Shown here: positions 3,763 through 5,796 of the stretch, piece by piece | Position numbering within the stretch: position 1 is the first letter of the stretch | Layout of the letters: every line of letters starts with the position of its first letter | Assembly (NCBI GenBank): GCA_002336485.1 | Contig: DDCZ01000001.1 | Location: 2,089 to 7,884 of the forward strand | Source: Flavobacteriales bacterium UBA1993 | Lineage (GTDB): Bacteria > Bacteroidota > Bacteroidia > Flavobacteriales_G > Salibacteraceae | Length of the DNA: 5,796 bases | Reading direction: 5' to 3' | The notes under the pieces: generated by a model | The model's database searches: none | Told to the model about the DNA's origin: nothing | Seen by the model: the letters and a program-made list of their open reading frames with translations, nothing else | Translations under genes and position numbers: made by a program

Positions 3763-5796
3763 CTAACGGAAGACGGTAATGTGGCCAGATTTTTCAACGA
3801 TTTCAGCAAGGCCTTTCCTTTTCCCATTGAATACGTAGAAGTAGACACCATCCGATACATAGTACTGTCCATCATTGACACTCCCATTCCAATAGGGAAC
3901 GACCGCTGCAGCGGGGCCTTGGTCATGGTGAATGTTGTTGCCCCATCGATTGAAAATCCAGTATTCAATGGTTTCCCAACAATCGGGCTCGTAAATCATT
4001 TCCCAGACATCATTGACCCCGTCGTTGTTGGGGGTGAATGTGTTCGGGATGAAGACTTGTTCTCCAAATACGGTCAAGGCCAATGTTTCTTGGATCGGGC
4101 ACCCGTTTTCGTCGAATGCATTTGCTGAGTAGGTGCCGCTGTCATAATACTCAATACCCCGCCAAGTGTAAGGCCCACATGATTCTATGGACAGCGTAGG
4201 CGGATCCTCAACGTCGAACAGGACAAAATCGACCATGTAAATGGAATCACAACCAGATTGTGAGATATACTGCTGTTCGTAGAACCCAGAATTTGAAAGC
4301 ATTAACCCCATCCAGTTCATCGGTTCGCATGCAAATAGGCTGTCGTAAAAGTTGTACGTAGGATCTATTGTCAGCTCGAGTACGGTCAGAGAATCACATC
4401 CGGACGAGTTTTGTAGAACCGTCTCGTAAGTTCCGCTTGAAGCGTAAATCGAGCCATTCCATTCGAGTGAATCACAGGTGGACGAGCTGGTTACAGAGCT
4501 TGTTGGTTGCGTGATGACTAGATCCAAGAACGTTATGGAGTCACAGCCCAAGGAATTTGTGGTTAGGAACTGGTACTGGCCGGAATCAGTATACTCCTCC
4601 CCGTTCCACAGGAAGGACTCACATGTACTTGACTGGGTCCAAATCGAATCTGTTTGTTGAACTTCAACTTGCAGTCCTGCTCCGCCTTCACATGGGTTGA
4701 CAACGCTTGGATCGAGGAAGAGGCCTTCGTTGGAATACCATTCGCCCCATTCGGATAAAATGGAGTCTCCGGAGCAGAGGTTGACGTAATCAATGCTCAA
4801 GTTTTCAGCTTCAGGGACATTGACTAGAATTGAGGCAGTATCGACTCCGCATGCGTTGCTTGTGACCAATTGAACAAGGAATTCTCCGGGAAACGGAAAT
4901 GTGTAAGATGGAGAAACTTCTGTACTGGTTCCTTCTTCCCCAAAGACCCACGTCCAATCATTCACACCGGACAAGTCTGCATCTGCATCAAAAAAACTGG
5001 GCGTCCCTGCACATCCGATTTCCGACAAGATGCTTGATGAAGTGTCGAGGAAATCTACTATGAACGGAGGAAGCCCTAATTGAACAGTTCTCCCAGCCAA
5101 GTTCACGTGGTCCGTTTGAAAGTCACAGCCTTCACCAATGATGTCAGGATTTATGATGGCACTCAGGTTATCATCTCCTACTTGTGGGACGTAAAGTTTG
5201 CCGTCAGGTCCCAACTGCAGTGTGCCCCCTTGGTATCCACCAAATCCACCGACCCCAATGCCAATGCCAACCGTTATGCGAGAGTCGATAATGGCCGTTT
5301 CATCCGAAAGGGATAAATCCCACTGGAAAATCTCGCCGGTTTCGATGTTGCACCCATAAAACACTTCGCTATTCGGACTGAACGATGCCCCATAGGCACC
5401 GAATCCTTGGTTGTACAGTACTATGGCATTGGATAGCAATCCTGTATCGTTATCAAAATCAAAAACCTCGAAGCCATTGTAGCGGACAGCGGTTCCAACG
5501 CGACTTCCATCGGGAGAGATCGCCATCCCGCCCCATCCAGGAAACCCTTCGATTTGTCCTACTTCACTGGTTACAGGTGGTTGGATTCCATTGCAGTCAA
5601 TCAACCATGCGTAAAAAACTCCTGTATTCAACTCATGCGCAAGGACCCAAATGGAGGAACCATTGGCATGCTGTACCGCTGCTATCTTCTCGGCAGAGGG
5701 CGTTAGAATTTGGGTGTTTTTGGTTGACGGTATTACATCGCCAAGTCCACCTTCAAGTGTCAGATCCACTTCTGACCAAGCGAGGCCTGCCGGATT
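3763..5796 (-). CDS. T9SS-secreted surface protein (type B sorting domain), 5' end outside window
   Basis: The frame is open to the right edge, so 677 C-terminal residues are seen. The GTG at 5767-5769 is internal. Residues 10-250 look like a beta-propeller: GMAISPDGSRVG, YGASFSPNSEVFYG, GEIFQWDLS, LQLGPDGKLYVPQVGDDNLS and GRTVQLGLPPFIVDFL match propeller regions of other Bacteroidota gliding-associated proteins. Residues 263-327 form a PKD domain (WTWVFGEEG, YTFPFPGEFLVQL). Four Cys repeats follow at about 390-577. The C-terminus, 581-677, is the CHU_C sorting domain: IPNTFTPNNDGVNDVWEM, YWIFNRWGNNIH, DGVYFYVFNGK, GHITVFR. That domain directs export through the type IX secretion system across the outer membrane, followed by attachment or release. 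The cargo is thus extracellular, plausibly for adhesion or gliding. No catalytic motif is visible. The short lipoprotein gene follows 84 bases downstream. Confidence 0.93.
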   Translation of the reverse strand, partial: NPAGLAWSEVDLTLEGGLGDVIPSTKNTQILTPSAEKIAAVQHANGSSIWVLAHELNTGVFYAWLIDCNGIQPPVTSEVGQIEGFPGWGGMAISPDGSRVGTAVRYNGFEVFDFDNDTGLLSNAIVLYNQGFGAYGASFSPNSEVFYGCNIETGEIFQWDLSLSDETAIIDSRITVGIGIGVGGFGGYQGGTLQLGPDGKLYVPQVGDDNLSAIINPDIIGEGCDFQTDHVNLAGRTVQLGLPPFIVDFLDTSSSILSEIGCAGTPSFFDADADLSGVNDWTWVFGEEGTSTEVSPSYTFPFPGEFLVQLVTSNACGVDTASILVNVPEAENLSIDYVNLCSGDSILSEWGEWYSNEGLFLDPSVVNPCEGGAGLQVEVQQTDSIWTQSSTCESFLWNGEEYTDSGQYQFLTTNSLGCDSITFLDLVITQPTSSVTSSSTCDSLEWNGSIYASSGTYETVLQNSSGCDSLTVLELTIDPTYNFYDSLFACEPMNWMGLMLSNSGFYEQQYISQSGCDSIYMVDFVLFDVEDPPTLSIESCGPYTWRGIEYYDSGTYSANAFDENGCPIQETLALTVFGEQVFIPNTFTPNNDGVNDVWEMIYEPDCWETIEYWIFNRWGNNIHHDQGPAAAVVPYWNGSVNDGQYYVSDGVYFYVFNGKRKGLAEIVEKSGHITVFR
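4066..4629 (-). repeat. four tandem 49-residue cysteine repeats
   Basis: The cargo protein carries four units with first cysteines at visible residues 392, 441, 490 and 540. Each has a second cysteine exactly 26 residues later (418, 467, 516, 566) and a tryptophan exactly 5 after the first (397, 446, 495, 545). The shared pattern is C-x4-W-x-G-x10-SG-x-Y..., ending in GCDSI or GCDSL in the first three and GCPIQ in the last. Units 1 and 2 are most alike; unit 3 lacks the usual NG and Tyr after Trp. They are likely small beta-sandwich spacers, each closed by one disulfide. Confidence 0.8.

Noticed and set aside
3675..3968. 97-residue minus-strand ORF
   Set aside because: It is out of frame within the T9SS cargo gene and the spacer; the cargo frame has clear domain matches.
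3616..4128. 170-residue plus-strand ORF
   Set aside because: It is antisense to the CHU_C domain and lipoprotein start, and its composition is that of a shadow frame.
4478..5316. Short ORFs at 4478-4660 (+), 4563-4793 (-) and 5080-5316 (+)
   Set aside because: All are shadows of the cargo gene's repeat, PKD and propeller regions.
1..5796. Defence system, CRISPR array, insertion sequence or RNA gene
   Set aside because: There is no nuclease, transposase, helicase or toxin-like motif, no regularly spaced direct repeats, and no tRNA or rRNA fold on either strand that I could find by eye.

Overview
The window looks like a piece of a Bacteroidota chromosome, probably of the Flavobacteriales type. 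The main evidence is a large secreted protein on the right ending in a type IX secretion (T9SS type B, CHU_C) sorting domain. Supporting signs are two short lipoproteins of Bacteroidota style and start codons preceded by A-rich leaders rather than clear Shine-Dalgarno sites. I see no rRNA, tRNA, CRISPR array, transposase or recognisable defence system.

Left part (1-2700, AT-rich). A possible tail of a plus-strand gene enters at the left edge (3-62). Two minus-strand genes follow and overlap by 38 bases: a four-helix VanZ-like membrane protein (1115-1591), then an exported 308-residue protein made of two copies of one domain (226-1152). Next come a probable gene remnant on the plus strand (1675-1884), a gene-free stretch rich in inverted repeats (1885-2075), and a 167-residue lipoprotein on the minus strand (2076-2579).

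Middle (2580-3289). A spacer between divergent genes holds a candidate Bacteroidota promoter with a perfect 12-base palindrome inside it. It precedes a plus-strand ORF (2720-3289) that joins a thrombospondin-type-3-like Asp/Cys motif to a C2-like domain. This ORF has no export signal and may be a 5'-truncated remnant.

Right part (3319-5796, higher GC). A minus-strand pair runs in from the right edge. First is a T9SS cargo protein, cut by the window: beta-propeller, PKD domain, four 49-residue Cys repeats, then CHU_C. After it comes a 119-residue lipoprotein. A long imperfect hairpin and a second perfect hairpin lie where this pair meets the C2 ORF, and may end transcription from one or both sides.

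Most products are predicted to act in the envelope or outside the cell. The left half looks like an accessory zone of orphan envelope genes and gene fragments beside a more conserved surface-protein locus. No pathway can be assembled from what is visible.
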